Notes: generated from the sequence alone by a model not told the origin. A stretch of DNA of 64,000 bases from Gemmatimonadaceae bacterium (GCA_016720905.1 JADKJT010000008.1:175325-239324); one strand, 5' to 3'. Counted from the stretch's first letter, positions 9,315 to 19,261 are shown. Made by a program: numbers and translations.

Positions 9315-10069
9315 CCGTCCGTGGGTTCGACACCGCGCACGATGTCGCCGATGCCGCGCCGCGCGCATCGCTATCGGACAGCGAACGTGACGAGCTCTTC
9401 ACCCTGCTCGACACGTACTTCGAAGGAGTGAACCGGGCGCAGTTCCAGGCCGATCTCGAGGAGAAGGACTGGGTGCTTCGCATCTTTCGTGGCGAACGAC
9501 TGGTCGGATTCTCCACACTGCAGGTGTACACCGCGACGTTCGAGGGCCGGTCCCTCAACGTGGTGTACTCCGGGGACACGATCGTGGCGCCCGACGCCTG
9601 GGGCTCACCGGTGCTCGCGCGCGCCTGGATTGCCATGGTGCGTCGCATCCAGGGTGAACGCGCGTTGGAGCCCTGGTACTGGTTGCTGCTCTCGTCGGGA
9701 TTCCGCACGTACCGGTTCCTCCCGGTATTCTGGCAGGAGTTCTGGCCGCGACATGACGCGCCAACACCGCCGTTCGCCGCGCGACTGCTGGCACACCTTG
9801 CGCGCGCGCGATTTGGCGCCGCGTACGACGAAGTCGCCGGCGTGGTGCGATTCCTGCGACCACAACGGCTGCGTGCACCACTGGCCGCCGTTCCCGGCGG
9901 GAAGCGCCGCGATGAACACGTCGAGTTCTTCCTGGCGCGCAACCCGGGGCATTCCGCTGGCGATGAGCTGGTGTGTCTCACCACGCTCGGCGACAACAAC
10001 CTCACCGCCGCCGGAGCGCGCATGGTGCGTGGCCTCAGTCCGGGTGCGACATCCGACGTGACGGCATGA
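9311..10069 (+). CDS. Hypothetical GNAT-like protein
   Basis: 252 residues. The ATG at 9311 overlaps the preceding stop (ATGA), which fixes the start. I do not recognise a named family. The segment VLRIFRGERLVGFSTLQVY followed by VYSGDTIVAPDAWGSPVL resembles the central strands and acyl-CoA-binding turn of a GNAT fold, so a distant acyltransferase is plausible. An aromatic-rich stretch (PWYWLLLSSGFRTYRF) follows. There is no signal peptide and no clear membrane segment. It sits inside the coupled gene string. Confidence 0.6.
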   Translation: MTVRGFDTAHDVADAAPRASLSDSERDELFTLLDTYFEGVNRAQFQADLEEKDWVLRIFRGERLVGFSTLQVYTATFEGRSLNVVYSGDTIVAPDAWGSPVLARAWIAMVRRIQGERALEPWYWLLLSSGFRTYRFLPVFWQEFWPRHDAPTPPFAARLLAHLARARFGAAYDEVAGVVRFLRPQRLRAPLAAVPGGKRRDEHVEFFLARNPGHSAGDELVCLTTLGDNNLTAAGARMVRGLSPGATSDVTA

Positions 10070-11730
10070 ACGGCGGCGCCGCGATGGCCAATGCCTGCTG
10101 GCTCGCATCAAACATGGCGGCCCGTCAACGATTCCATCGCGCGCTGGCGGCGCCCGCCGAGACCCAGCACGCCTGGCTTCAGGCGCAACTCGCCCGCCAT
10201 GCGGCCAGTGATTTCGGCAACGGACATGACTTTGCCGCCATCGCGGACTACGCTGGTTTTGCGCGTCGCGTGCCGCTGGCCGACTACGATGATTTCGCGC
10301 CGTGGATTGGCCGCATACGTCGCGGCGACACCATGGTGCTCAGCATCGATCCGGTCACCCATTTCGCGCCGACCAGCGGATCGTCGGGTGCCCGCAAGCT
10401 CATTCCGTTCACTCGCGGACTCACGACGGCCTTCGACGCGGCCGTTGGTCCGTGGATGCTGGATCTGGCACACCGACGTCCTCGGCTGGTTGGCGGACCG
10501 GCGTATTGGTCGGTCTCGCCGCTCTCCACCACCGAGACGATCGCCGATCCGGCGCGAACGAGCGATAACGCAGGCGCCGTCCCGATCGGGTTCGCCGATG
10601 ATGCCGAATACCTTGGCGGCGCCAAAGCGTGGCTCGTTCGCCGGGCGATGGCCGTGCCGGCATCGATCCGGCACGTGCGTGATGAGCGCGCCTTCTGGTG
10701 CCTGTCGCTGCTGGCCTTGCTGCGACAGCCGGAGTTGCGGCTCATCTCCGTGTGGCACCCATCATTCCTCGAACTGCTGGTCGCCGCTGCCGTTGAGGCC
10801 TGGTCCGAGTTGCTCGAGGCGGTTGCGAGCGGTTCAAATCCGTGGGAGGTCGCGTTGCCGTCGGCCGCTCATGCGGCGTGGCGTGCACCGGCCAATCGCG
10901 TACGCGCCGCCGCGCTGCGTCGAATCGGCGCGTCGAACTGGCCCGCCTGGTGGCCTCGGCTTCAGGTTGTCAGCTGCTGGGGAGAGCAGGCGGCGCAATC
11001 GGGATGCGACCGTCTCCGCTCACGATGCGCCGAAGACGCGCCGCGGGTGCTCGTGCAGCGCAAGGGTCTGCTGGCCACGGAAGCCGTCGTCACGGTGCCG
11101 TTCGCTGACGCGCTCCCGCTGGCGGTGTGTTCACACTACTTCGAGTTCCTGCAGGACGACGGCGATATCCGACGCGCGCATGAACTCCGGCCAGGGGCGC
11201 ACTACGAGGTCATCGTGACCAACGGCGGCGGATTGTGGCGCTATCGCTTGGGTGACGTGGTCGAGTGCACGGGACATCTGGCGGCTACGCCGACCCTGCG
11301 CTTTCTCGGACGAGGTGGCCATGTGAGTGACCTGCGCGGTGAAAAGCTCAGTGAGCCGTTCGTCGCGGAAGCATTGCGGGGTCTGTGGGGCGACGATCCG
11401 GCGCCCGCCGTCGCCGTGCTCCGGGGTTGGGAACGCGGCGCGGCGGCCGGATACGAGCTGCTGTTGTCAACCGAGTCATTGGCGGGGTCGGTCGAACGCG
11501 TGGCGCAACGATTGGAAGCCTTGCTGTGGGAAAACCCGCATTATGCATTGGCGCGACGGTTGGGTCAGTTGGCACCGCTGCAGGTCGTGACCATTGGCGA
11601 AGACGACGCACGTGACGCGTTGCGTGCGCACGCCGGCCGACTTGGCGAGGCCAAGCCCCGCACACTGGTGCGCGCGCCGACGCGCGAAACCGGCCGCCAT
11701 CCCGCACACACAGGGAGAACCGCCATATGA
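10066..11730 (+). CDS. GH3-family acyl-adenylating ligase (acyl-acid amido synthetase-like)
   Basis: 554 residues from an ATG that overlaps the upstream stop (ATGA). It belongs to the GH3 branch of the ANL adenylating enzymes, known best from plants as hormone-amino-acid ligases. The ATP-binding loop is TSGSSGARKLIPFT (residues 103-116), and the GH3 hallmark NGGGLWRYRLGDVVECTG appears near residue 390. Such enzymes activate a carboxylate as the acyl-AMP and join it to an amine. With acyltransferases and an ABC exporter in the same operon, it probably forms an amide bond in a small molecule or lipid; this is inference. Confidence 0.8.
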   Translation: MNGGAAMANACWLASNMAARQRFHRALAAPAETQHAWLQAQLARHAASDFGNGHDFAAIADYAGFARRVPLADYDDFAPWIGRIRRGDTMVLSIDPVTHFAPTSGSSGARKLIPFTRGLTTAFDAAVGPWMLDLAHRRPRLVGGPAYWSVSPLSTTETIADPARTSDNAGAVPIGFADDAEYLGGAKAWLVRRAMAVPASIRHVRDERAFWCLSLLALLRQPELRLISVWHPSFLELLVAAAVEAWSELLEAVASGSNPWEVALPSAAHAAWRAPANRVRAAALRRIGASNWPAWWPRLQVVSCWGEQAAQSGCDRLRSRCAEDAPRVLVQRKGLLATEAVVTVPFADALPLAVCSHYFEFLQDDGDIRRAHELRPGAHYEVIVTNGGGLWRYRLGDVVECTGHLAATPTLRFLGRGGHVSDLRGEKLSEPFVAEALRGLWGDDPAPAVAVLRGWERGAAAGYELLLSTESLAGSVERVAQRLEALLWENPHYALARRLGQLAPLQVVTIGEDDARDALRAHAGRLGEAKPRTLVRAPTRETGRHPAHTGRTAI

Positions 11731-12866
11731 CTGACCTGCCCCCATGGCGTCCGGGTGGCGGTGTGCCGCTCACGCGGCGCATGGTGGTGCGCGATGCGGC
11801 TCGCTTCGCCATCACCATTGGCGGCGTCGGAATGACAGTCGTGCTCATGCTCTTTCTGCTTGCCCTGTACGACGGCGTGCGCACCGAAGCCAACGGGTGG
11901 GTGGCGTCCCGTCCCATCGATGCCTGGGTGGCGCAGATGAACACCACCAACTTCATCAAGGCGTCGTCGTTCCTGCCGACGGCCGTTGGGGACACGCTTC
12001 AGGCAGAAACGGGTGTTCTCGAAGTGTCACCGCTCTTGCGCGTCATCACGCTGTTGGACGTGGGCGCGCAGCGGGTCACGGCCATCGTCATCGGGTTGGA
12101 ACCCGGGTCGGCGCTGGGTCGTCCCGACGTGGTCAAGGGCTCGCCGTCGGTGCGCGGCGGCGGCATCGTGCTCGACTGGGCGCTGTCGCGCCGGATGAAG
12201 GTCGGCATCGATGATACTCTCGTCATTCAAGGCCACACGTTTCGCGTGACCGGTCTCAGCCGGGGCACCAACTCCGTGCTGACCCAATTTGCTTTCGTCA
12301 CCTACGACGATGCACGCACGCTCCTTGGGCTGACGAACGTGGCCAGCTACTTCCTCGTACGGGCGGCACCGGGCATGCAGAAGGACACGCTCATCGCCCG
12401 TTTGCGCGCGCGACTGCCCAAGGCGGCAGTACTGTCGCAAGCGACATTTGCCGAGAACAACATGGACGAGATGCGCGGCGGCTTGCTGCCGATTCTCTCG
12501 ACCGTGGCCGTGCTGGGCAGCATTGTCGCCGTCGCCGTGCTCACGTTGCTGCTGTACGGTTCGGTACTGGAACGACGCGAAGATTACGCGCTGCTCAAGG
12601 CCATCGGCGCGCCCTCGCGTGTCCTCGGCCGGGTGATGCTGGGTCAGGCGCTGGCCGCCGTGTGCGGCGGCATGATGGTGGGAGGCATGGTCTACGCGAT
12701 CGCCGTACCGATGGCCGAGGCGCTCGCGCCGGCGGTGCCGCTGTCGCTGTCAGCGCGAAACGCCATGTTGGTCGCGGCAGGCGCACTGGTGACTGGCGCC
12801 TTTGGAGCGCTCCTGCCGCTGGGCCGCATTGCACGCATTCATCCGGCCGAGGTGTTTCGCGCATGA
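11727..12866 (+). CDS. ABC transporter permease, FtsX/MacB-like
   Basis: 379 residues, coupled by ATGA overlap on both sides. The layout is one N-terminal membrane segment (about residues 24-45), a soluble periplasmic domain of about 220 residues, and three more membrane segments, ending in IARIHPAEVFRA, which is typical of FtsX-domain permeases (LolC/E, MacB, DevC). The LERREDYALLKAIGA stretch is the conserved cytoplasmic coupling loop. These permeases do not form a classical import channel but extract or push lipids, peptides or small molecules from the inner membrane. Its ATPase follows directly; no membrane-fusion partner is encoded nearby. Confidence 0.85.
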   Translation: MTDLPPWRPGGGVPLTRRMVVRDAARFAITIGGVGMTVVLMLFLLALYDGVRTEANGWVASRPIDAWVAQMNTTNFIKASSFLPTAVGDTLQAETGVLEVSPLLRVITLLDVGAQRVTAIVIGLEPGSALGRPDVVKGSPSVRGGGIVLDWALSRRMKVGIDDTLVIQGHTFRVTGLSRGTNSVLTQFAFVTYDDARTLLGLTNVASYFLVRAAPGMQKDTLIARLRARLPKAAVLSQATFAENNMDEMRGGLLPILSTVAVLGSIVAVAVLTLLLYGSVLERREDYALLKAIGAPSRVLGRVMLGQALAAVCGGMMVGGMVYAIAVPMAEALAPAVPLSLSARNAMLVAAGALVTGAFGALLPLGRIARIHPAEVFRA

Positions 12867-13558
12867 CGACCGACCAGATGGCCGTGCGCCTCCATGGCGT
12901 CAGTCGGCATTTTGGCAAGTCGAACGACGCACTGGTACGCGCGGTCGATGGCGTAAGCCTGAGCATTCGACCGGGAGCGCTGACGCTGGTGATGGGCCCC
13001 AGCGGCAGCGGCAAGACGACCTTGTTGTCGCTGATTGGCGGATTGCTTGCGCCAAGTGCGGGAGAGGTGGAGGTCGATGGCACGCGACTCGCCGCGCTGG
13101 CTCCCGCAGCCCTCACGGCGTTTCGCCTGCGTCGGGTTGGATTCGTGTTCCAGCGATTCCGACTGCTCGACGCGCTGAGTGCCCTCGAGAACATCGAGTT
13201 ACCACTGACGCTCGCCGGCGTGGGCCGCCCCGCGTCGCGGGAGCGTGCACACGCGCTGGCGGCACGCGTGGGGCTTTCCCTTCGGCATGATGCGCGCGCC
13301 GGAACGCTCAGTGGTGGCGAGCAGCAGCGCGTGGCGATCGCCCGCGCGCTGGCCAACGATCCGCGAATCCTGCTTGCCGATGAGCCCACCGGCAGCCTTG
13401 ACTCCCGCGCCGGGCAGCGCATCATCGAGTTGCTGCACGCTTCGGCCATCGAGGGGACGGCCGTGTTGGTGGTTAGCCACGACGCGCGGCTGATGCCGTA
13501 CGCCCATACGGTCGTGCGCATGGAGGATGGACACGTAACCACGATCGATACCGCATGA
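12863..13558 (+). CDS. ABC transporter ATPase, LolD/MacB-like
   Basis: 231 residues from the ATG at 12863 that overlaps the permease stop. It has a complete nucleotide-binding domain: Walker A GPSGSGKT (45-52), Q-loop FVFQRF, signature LSGGEQQ (149-155), Walker B ILLADEPTG (169-177) and the H-loop VVSHDARL. It powers the permease encoded immediately upstream. Sequence style fits the LolD/MacB/DevA group, so the cargo is more likely a lipid or secondary metabolite than a solute. Confidence 0.9.
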   Translation: MTTDQMAVRLHGVSRHFGKSNDALVRAVDGVSLSIRPGALTLVMGPSGSGKTTLLSLIGGLLAPSAGEVEVDGTRLAALAPAALTAFRLRRVGFVFQRFRLLDALSALENIELPLTLAGVGRPASRERAHALAARVGLSLRHDARAGTLSGGEQQRVAIARALANDPRILLADEPTGSLDSRAGQRIIELLHASAIEGTAVLVVSHDARLMPYAHTVVRMEDGHVTTIDTA

Positions 13559-15189
13559 AGACGACTTTTGACACGATGGTTGCCGGGCTGCAGCGGGTCT
13601 ACAGCCGGTTCGACGCCGACGCGATCGCCGACACCAGGGAGTACGTGCGCCGACTCCAGCGCACGCCGCTACGCGGCACCGCGACGCTGTCCGAGTATCA
13701 TGAATGCCTGCTCTTCCTGCGCGCCCATCCGTCCGATGCGGACATGGTGCGGCTGGTGGACGCATCGCTCACGCGCCTGGCGACCTTCCTGCGGAAACGC
13801 CGCAGTGGCCATGCAGAGGCGCCCGACAGCGTGGGGCTACCGTTCGTCAGCCAGGTCACACGATTCTCGCACGACTGTGTGCGATGGTTGTCCCGTCATC
13901 CGCATTGTGCGGTGCGCTTCGAAGAGTTCGCCGAGGCCACGCTCGACCTGAACGCAGTGCTGCGGCTGACGCTCACCACCCTCGAGCGGAGCGAAACGAA
14001 CGCGGAGCTCTCCAACGATGCGTTGCTGGACGTGCTCGGCGTGCGGCCCGACAGGCGTCTGGCCTTTCTCCTCGCCGAGCTGAGTCGGCTGGATGGCTCG
14101 CCGTACATCAAGGACCAACTGTACGACGCCCTGGGCGTGATGGTGCGCGTAACACCCACGCATGTCGATTTTTCCGCCGCCTTCAATCGACTTCCCGGCT
14201 CCACGCCATTCTATCAGTCGGAACGCATCAGGCAGTTCGACGCGGCCGCGCTGATCGACCGCACGCTGCCATCGGCACGACGTTTGAACACCGCCGCACG
14301 CGAACACGTCGTGCGGGTGATCCGAAACACGATGACCTTGACCAGTCGCGAGACCGATCCGGCCACCTATCTTGACGCGCGATCACTGCGCGTCTTCGAC
14401 CTCGATCGCGGGGTTTCAGTTGCCATCTACGGGATGACACACGACCGGCAGCTGGCGCTCGAATCGTATGTGGGTTTCACTGCTTTCCGGAACGGCATGC
14501 CGGTGTCGTACGGTGGCGCCTGGATGCTGGGCGAGCGAGCGGACTTCGGGATGAACATTTTCGAACCCTATCGCGGCGGCGAGTCAGGCTATCTCATGTG
14601 TCAGTTGCTGCGCGTGTACCACCGGATGTTCGACGTGCGATACTTCGAGGTCGACGCACACCAGTTCGGCCTCGACAATCCCGAAGGCATCGACACTGGC
14701 GCGTTCTGGTTCTATTACCGGTATGGATTCCGCCCCGTCGACCCGGCGCTGGCGGTGCTGGCGCGTCGAGAGAAGTCGCGACTGGCCGCCAAGCCGCTCG
14801 CGCGCTCGACGCGCAAGACATTGCTCGCGCTCACCGGGAGCAGCGTGGCGCTGAGTTTCGGTGGCAGGGCGCCGATCAGCCTGTACCAGATAACCACGCG
14901 GGTAACGCGTATGGTACAGCGGCATTTTGGCGGCGACCGACCCGCCGCGGAGCGCGAGTGCGTGAGCCGCTTCCTCGCCGCTTCGGGTCGATCGCGGCCG
15001 CGCGATCCCGACCAACGCGCCGCGCTGGTCGAACTCGCGATGGTGGCCGGTGCCTTGCGTGTCACCGACGCCGCAGGCGTGCGATTACTGGCCGAGATGG
15101 TCGAGGCCAAGCCGGTCGACGTGTATCGGTACCAGCGGTTGCTGTCGGCGTTCCTGAGTACGCCGCGTGTCGCCTCGTCGCGGCAGTGA
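13555..15189 (+). CDS. Large hypothetical protein with a C-terminal GNAT-like region
   Basis: 544 residues, ATG at 13555 overlapping the ATPase stop; last gene of the coupled string. The first ~270 residues are helical and unrecognised. Residues 280-420 look like a divergent GNAT fold: a strand YVGFTAFRNGMPVSYGGAW, an acyl-CoA-loop-like PYRGGESGYLM, and a terminal FWFYYRYGFRPVD that mirrors the usual FY..LGF motif. It may be an acyltransferase acting on the cluster product. There is no signal peptide. The family has no name that I can assign. Confidence 0.6.
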   Translation: MKTTFDTMVAGLQRVYSRFDADAIADTREYVRRLQRTPLRGTATLSEYHECLLFLRAHPSDADMVRLVDASLTRLATFLRKRRSGHAEAPDSVGLPFVSQVTRFSHDCVRWLSRHPHCAVRFEEFAEATLDLNAVLRLTLTTLERSETNAELSNDALLDVLGVRPDRRLAFLLAELSRLDGSPYIKDQLYDALGVMVRVTPTHVDFSAAFNRLPGSTPFYQSERIRQFDAAALIDRTLPSARRLNTAAREHVVRVIRNTMTLTSRETDPATYLDARSLRVFDLDRGVSVAIYGMTHDRQLALESYVGFTAFRNGMPVSYGGAWMLGERADFGMNIFEPYRGGESGYLMCQLLRVYHRMFDVRYFEVDAHQFGLDNPEGIDTGAFWFYYRYGFRPVDPALAVLARREKSRLAAKPLARSTRKTLLALTGSSVALSFGGRAPISLYQITTRVTRMVQRHFGGDRPAAERECVSRFLAASGRSRPRDPDQRAALVELAMVAGALRVTDAAGVRLLAEMVEAKPVDVYRYQRLLSAFLSTPRVASSRQ

Positions 15190-15197
15190 GCGCAAGG

Positions 15198-16130
15198 CTA
15201 CGGGCGCTTGCGGATGGAGTCGGCGAGTGACGCCGGCACTCGCACACCGTACGGCGAGGCGCGTGCCACGCGCTTGAAGTACTCGTAGGCCGCATCGGCC
15301 ACCTGCCGGATAGTTCGCGTGGCAACCACGTCGTCGGAGTAGTTCACCATCACCGTGACGACGTACGGATTCGCCGGCAGCGCGAACAGCCCCCACGACG
15401 TTTCCACACCCTCGACCGTACCGGGTTTCCAGGCCACCCGTACCCCGGCCGGCACGCTGCCGGGGAATTGACCATCCTTGGGAATCTCCAGGATGCGTCG
15501 CAGGTCGTCGCAACGCGTCTTCGCCATCGGCAGTTCGCACGTGTGAATGCGTCGCATCAGCTCGGCCGCTTGCGCTGGCGTGGCCACGTTCTCGTTGCCG
15601 ATTGCGCTTTCCAGCGGCCGAATCATCAGGCGCTGCAGCGCGATGGCTCCGAGACGCAGTGATGCCATCGTCTTGTTCACCGCGCCCATTCCCACCTTGC
15701 CGATCAGCATGTTGGTGGCCGTGTTGTCCGACAGCACGATCATCAATACAGCCAGATCGCGCAGCGCCAGCATCGATTGTCCGTCGCCAAACCACTGCGC
15801 TACGCCCGTTCCGCCTACCTGATCCGCCGCGCGCACCGCCACGCGTTCGTCCAGTGACAGCGTGCCGGCGTCGGCCTGGCGGAACAGCTCCACCAGTAGC
15901 GGAATCTTGATGGCGCTCCCCTGCGGGAATACCAGCGTGTCGTTCACGCCGAACCGTTCACCACTCTTCAGGTCGATGACCCCGATCCCCACCACCCCAT
16001 CGGTCGAGCGCGCCACCTCGACCAGTCGGGCGCGGAACTTGGCGGTGAGCTGGGCGCGCTGATCGGACTGCGCCTGCGCAGGTGACGCGAGAGTGCAGAT
16101 CAGCAGTGCGGCGGTGAGCACTTTGCGCAT
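15198..16130 (-). CDS. Class A beta-lactamase-family serine hydrolase
   Basis: 310 residues with a Sec signal peptide ending at SPAQA. The class A landmarks are present: S72-AI-K75, S134-D135-N136, and K235-P-G in place of the usual KTG. The omega-loop region ESAIGNENVATPAQAAEL holds candidate general-base residues. Many such chromosomal proteins hydrolyse beta-lactams, but the changed KTG triad leaves open a D-Ala-D-Ala peptidase-like or other hydrolase role. It ends 8 bases from the convergent end of the previous gene. Confidence 0.85.
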   Translation of the reverse strand: MRKVLTAALLICTLASPAQAQSDQRAQLTAKFRARLVEVARSTDGVVGIGVIDLKSGERFGVNDTLVFPQGSAIKIPLLVELFRQADAGTLSLDERVAVRAADQVGGTGVAQWFGDGQSMLALRDLAVLMIVLSDNTATNMLIGKVGMGAVNKTMASLRLGAIALQRLMIRPLESAIGNENVATPAQAAELMRRIHTCELPMAKTRCDDLRRILEIPKDGQFPGSVPAGVRVAWKPGTVEGVETSWGLFALPANPYVVTVMVNYSDDVVATRTIRQVADAAYEYFKRVARASPYGVRVPASLADSIRKRP

Positions 16131-16233
16131 GGTTCGGCCCAGTGGCTGAGGTGTGTCGGGGAATGTGGGTCGCGCGCAGTCGTCCGACCAGCGTGGGTTT
16201 GCCTGCAGGCCAGCCCCACCGTAAGCTCAACGC

Positions 16234-17574
16234 ATGACCAGCCGCCGCTCCTTCATGAAAGACGCCGCCCTGCTCGGCGCCGCTTCCCTTGCCGCCGGCA
16301 CTCCTGCCTTGGCCACGACCGCCGCCGACACCGCGCCCAACGGCACCGCGCCCAACGGTACCCAGCCACCGCTCAAGCCACCCGCCGGCACGCCGCAACA
16401 GGTGGCGCGCAACGAAGTATTCTGGCAGCAGGTGGCCGCACGGTATCACGTGAAATCCGGCCTCAACAACATGGAGGCCGGGTTCTTCGGCATGATGGCC
16501 CGGCCGGTGCTTGAGGCCTATCACCGCAACATCGATCGTGCCAATCGCGACAGTTCGTTCTTCGCGCGTCGCGAGTTCCCGGCGTTGCAGCAGCAGGCGC
16601 GCGTGCGCGTGGCCGAGTTCATCGGGGCGAAGCCCACCGAGATTGCGTTCTCGCGCAACGCCACCGAGGCCTTGCAGGGGCTCATCGGGCAGTACAACAA
16701 GATCAGGTCGGGCGACACCATCATGTACGCCGATCTCGACTACAACGCCATGCAGTACGCCATGAATGCGCTGGCCGAGCGCACCGGGGCGAAGCTGGTG
16801 ACGTTCGACATCCCCGAGCCCGCGTCCCGCGACGCCATCCTGGCGGCATACACGAAAGCGCTGGACGCTAATCCGAAGACGAAGCTGTTGCTGCTGACCC
16901 ACTGCAACAACAAGACCGGCCTGTTGTTGCCGGTAAAGGACATCGTCGCCATCGCACGGCCGCGCGGCATCGACGTGGTGGTGGACGCCGCGCATTCGTT
17001 CGGGCAGGTGTCGCTCACCATGGCTGATCTCGACGCCGATTTCGTGGGACTCAACCTCCACAAATGGATCGGTGCGCCGGTCGGTGCGGGCGTGATGTAC
17101 ATCCGCGAGGACAAGTTGGCGTCGATCGATCGCGCGCACGGAGACGTGGGCCCGCTGGAGGGCATCGACAGTCGCATGCATACCGGTACCAGCAACTTCG
17201 CGACAATCCTCACCATTCCCGATGCGCTGGACTTCCAGGCCACCATTGGCGTCGCCAACAAGGCGGCGCGCCTGCGATATCTGCGCGATCGCTGGGTCGG
17301 CGCCGTGCGCACAGTCTCGGGGGTGGATATCCTCACGCCGGACGATCCTGAACTCGTCGGCGCGATTACCGGGTTCCGACTGCATGGTCGCGGCACTCGC
17401 GAGGCCAATCAGGCGATCACCAAAGCGCTCCTTGACGAGTTCGGAATCTTCACGTTCTACCGAACGGGCCTCGCCAAGGGCGACTGTGTGCGCGTGACAC
17501 CGGCCCTGTACAACAGCGTGGCCGACGCCGACGCCCTGGCATCGGCGATCAAGACCGTGGCTTTGCGGGGGTAG
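16234..17574 (+). CDS. Tat-exported class V aminotransferase (isopenicillin-N-epimerase-like)
   Basis: 446 residues. The N-terminus (MTSRRSFMKDAALLGAASLA) is a twin-arginine signal, so the folded PLP enzyme is exported. The PLP site is complete: SRNATEALQ near residue 140, DAAHSFGQ with Asp251, and the Schiff-base Lys277 in NLHKWIG. These features match the cysteine-desulfurase / isopenicillin-N-epimerase group. An exported PLP enzyme is uncommon but known in this group. Substrate unknown. It is divergent from the beta-lactamase gene with 103 bases between them. Confidence 0.85.
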   Translation: MTSRRSFMKDAALLGAASLAAGTPALATTAADTAPNGTAPNGTQPPLKPPAGTPQQVARNEVFWQQVAARYHVKSGLNNMEAGFFGMMARPVLEAYHRNIDRANRDSSFFARREFPALQQQARVRVAEFIGAKPTEIAFSRNATEALQGLIGQYNKIRSGDTIMYADLDYNAMQYAMNALAERTGAKLVTFDIPEPASRDAILAAYTKALDANPKTKLLLLTHCNNKTGLLLPVKDIVAIARPRGIDVVVDAAHSFGQVSLTMADLDADFVGLNLHKWIGAPVGAGVMYIREDKLASIDRAHGDVGPLEGIDSRMHTGTSNFATILTIPDALDFQATIGVANKAARLRYLRDRWVGAVRTVSGVDILTPDDPELVGAITGFRLHGRGTREANQAITKALLDEFGIFTFYRTGLAKGDCVRVTPALYNSVADADALASAIKTVALRG

Positions 17575-17578
17575 CGTC

Positions 17579-18286
<708 letters not shown>

Positions 18287-18291
18287 GGCCT

Positions 18292-19131
18292 TCACAGCCC
18301 CATCCCGCGCAGCCACGCCAGTGCTCGCGACGCATACAGGCGCTCGTCCTCCTGGCTCGTCGAGTCGATCGTTCCGGCCAACACTTCGGCCAGGTCCGAC
18401 CAGAGCAACAGCCCCACACCACCCAGGTTCTCCAATCCATCGGACCGATGCTTGCCAAGCGCGTGACGCACCTTTGTCACGTCGCGATAACTCTCCACCG
18501 CCTTGACACCCTCCTCCGAGCGCCGGCGATCAGCGACCAGCAGACTGAAGTGGAAGCGCCGAACGCCGGCGTAGTACGACCCCACGTCGATGTTGCGCAA
18601 CACCTGGTCGCGGTCGGCGCGTGTGGTCGTGCGCGTACTGATGTCGCCGTGCAGCTTCGCCTCGATGAACCACACCATACTGGGTGTCTCGATGACGACA
18701 TCGATTTCTGATTCGCCTTCGTCGGCGTCCACCAACAGCGCCGGTGGCGGTTCCACCGTCTTCCACAGCGCAACGGTCGCATGCTCGGCATGCGACAGCA
18801 TCGCACCGGGGAAGGCGGTGGCGAACAGGTCGGGCAGCCAAATGGTGGGGGCGATCTGGCGCAGCGACCGGAATACGTTCCAGGTCACGGCATCCTCGCT
18901 ATTCACACTGCGCAAGTGCTTGCGCTTGCTGGCCCGCATCGACGCGAACACCGGATCGTATCGGTCGATGATCAGGTTGTCTCGGAAGTCTTCGGCGATG
19001 AACACACCGGACTTGGATTCACGTCCCTTGGTCACGTTGTCCTCGCAATCGGGGTCTTCAGTCTTCGCACCGGCTTGCCGCATTGAGAACTTACCCGTGA
19101 ATCTGCCTCGCCGTCTCGTCGCGAATCGCAC
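18292..19131 (-). CDS. Hypothetical protein with a PD-(D/E)XK nuclease-like core
   Basis: Up to 279 residues; the start is uncertain (GTG 19131, or ATG 19083). The stretch E142-I-D144 ... E157-A-K159 (SEIDVVIETPSMVWFIEAK) has the spacing and strand pattern of a PD-(D/E)XK nuclease active site. A later YYAGVRRFHFSLLVADRR could be the next core strand. It could be a restriction-type or repair nuclease. No methyltransferase lies nearby, so a solitary endonuclease-like or regulatory role is open. A G10 run lies directly before the GTG. Confidence 0.6.
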   Translation of the reverse strand: MRFATRRRGRFTGKFSMRQAGAKTEDPDCEDNVTKGRESKSGVFIAEDFRDNLIIDRYDPVFASMRASKRKHLRSVNSEDAVTWNVFRSLRQIAPTIWLPDLFATAFPGAMLSHAEHATVALWKTVEPPPALLVDADEGESEIDVVIETPSMVWFIEAKLHGDISTRTTTRADRDQVLRNIDVGSYYAGVRRFHFSLLVADRRRSEEGVKAVESYRDVTKVRHALGKHRSDGLENLGGVGLLLWSDLAEVLAGTIDSTSQEDERLYASRALAWLRGMGL

Positions 19132-19141
19132 GGGGGGGGGG
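19132..19141. repeat. G10 homopolymer next to the nuclease-like gene
   Basis: Ten consecutive G on the plus strand (C10 in the sense of the minus-strand gene), immediately upstream of the GTG at 19131. Runs of this length are prone to slippage and could alter expression of the gene or its reading frame if translation starts further out. Confidence 0.7.
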
Positions 19142-19261
19142 AATCACCCGGACACGGCGCCTGTCATGAGGAACCCGATGCGCCGGTCAGGGAATTGCCC
19201 TTGTTGTCACGCCTACACCGCTTCTAGCGTGAGGGGCAGTACTCACACGTCAGGAGGCGAA

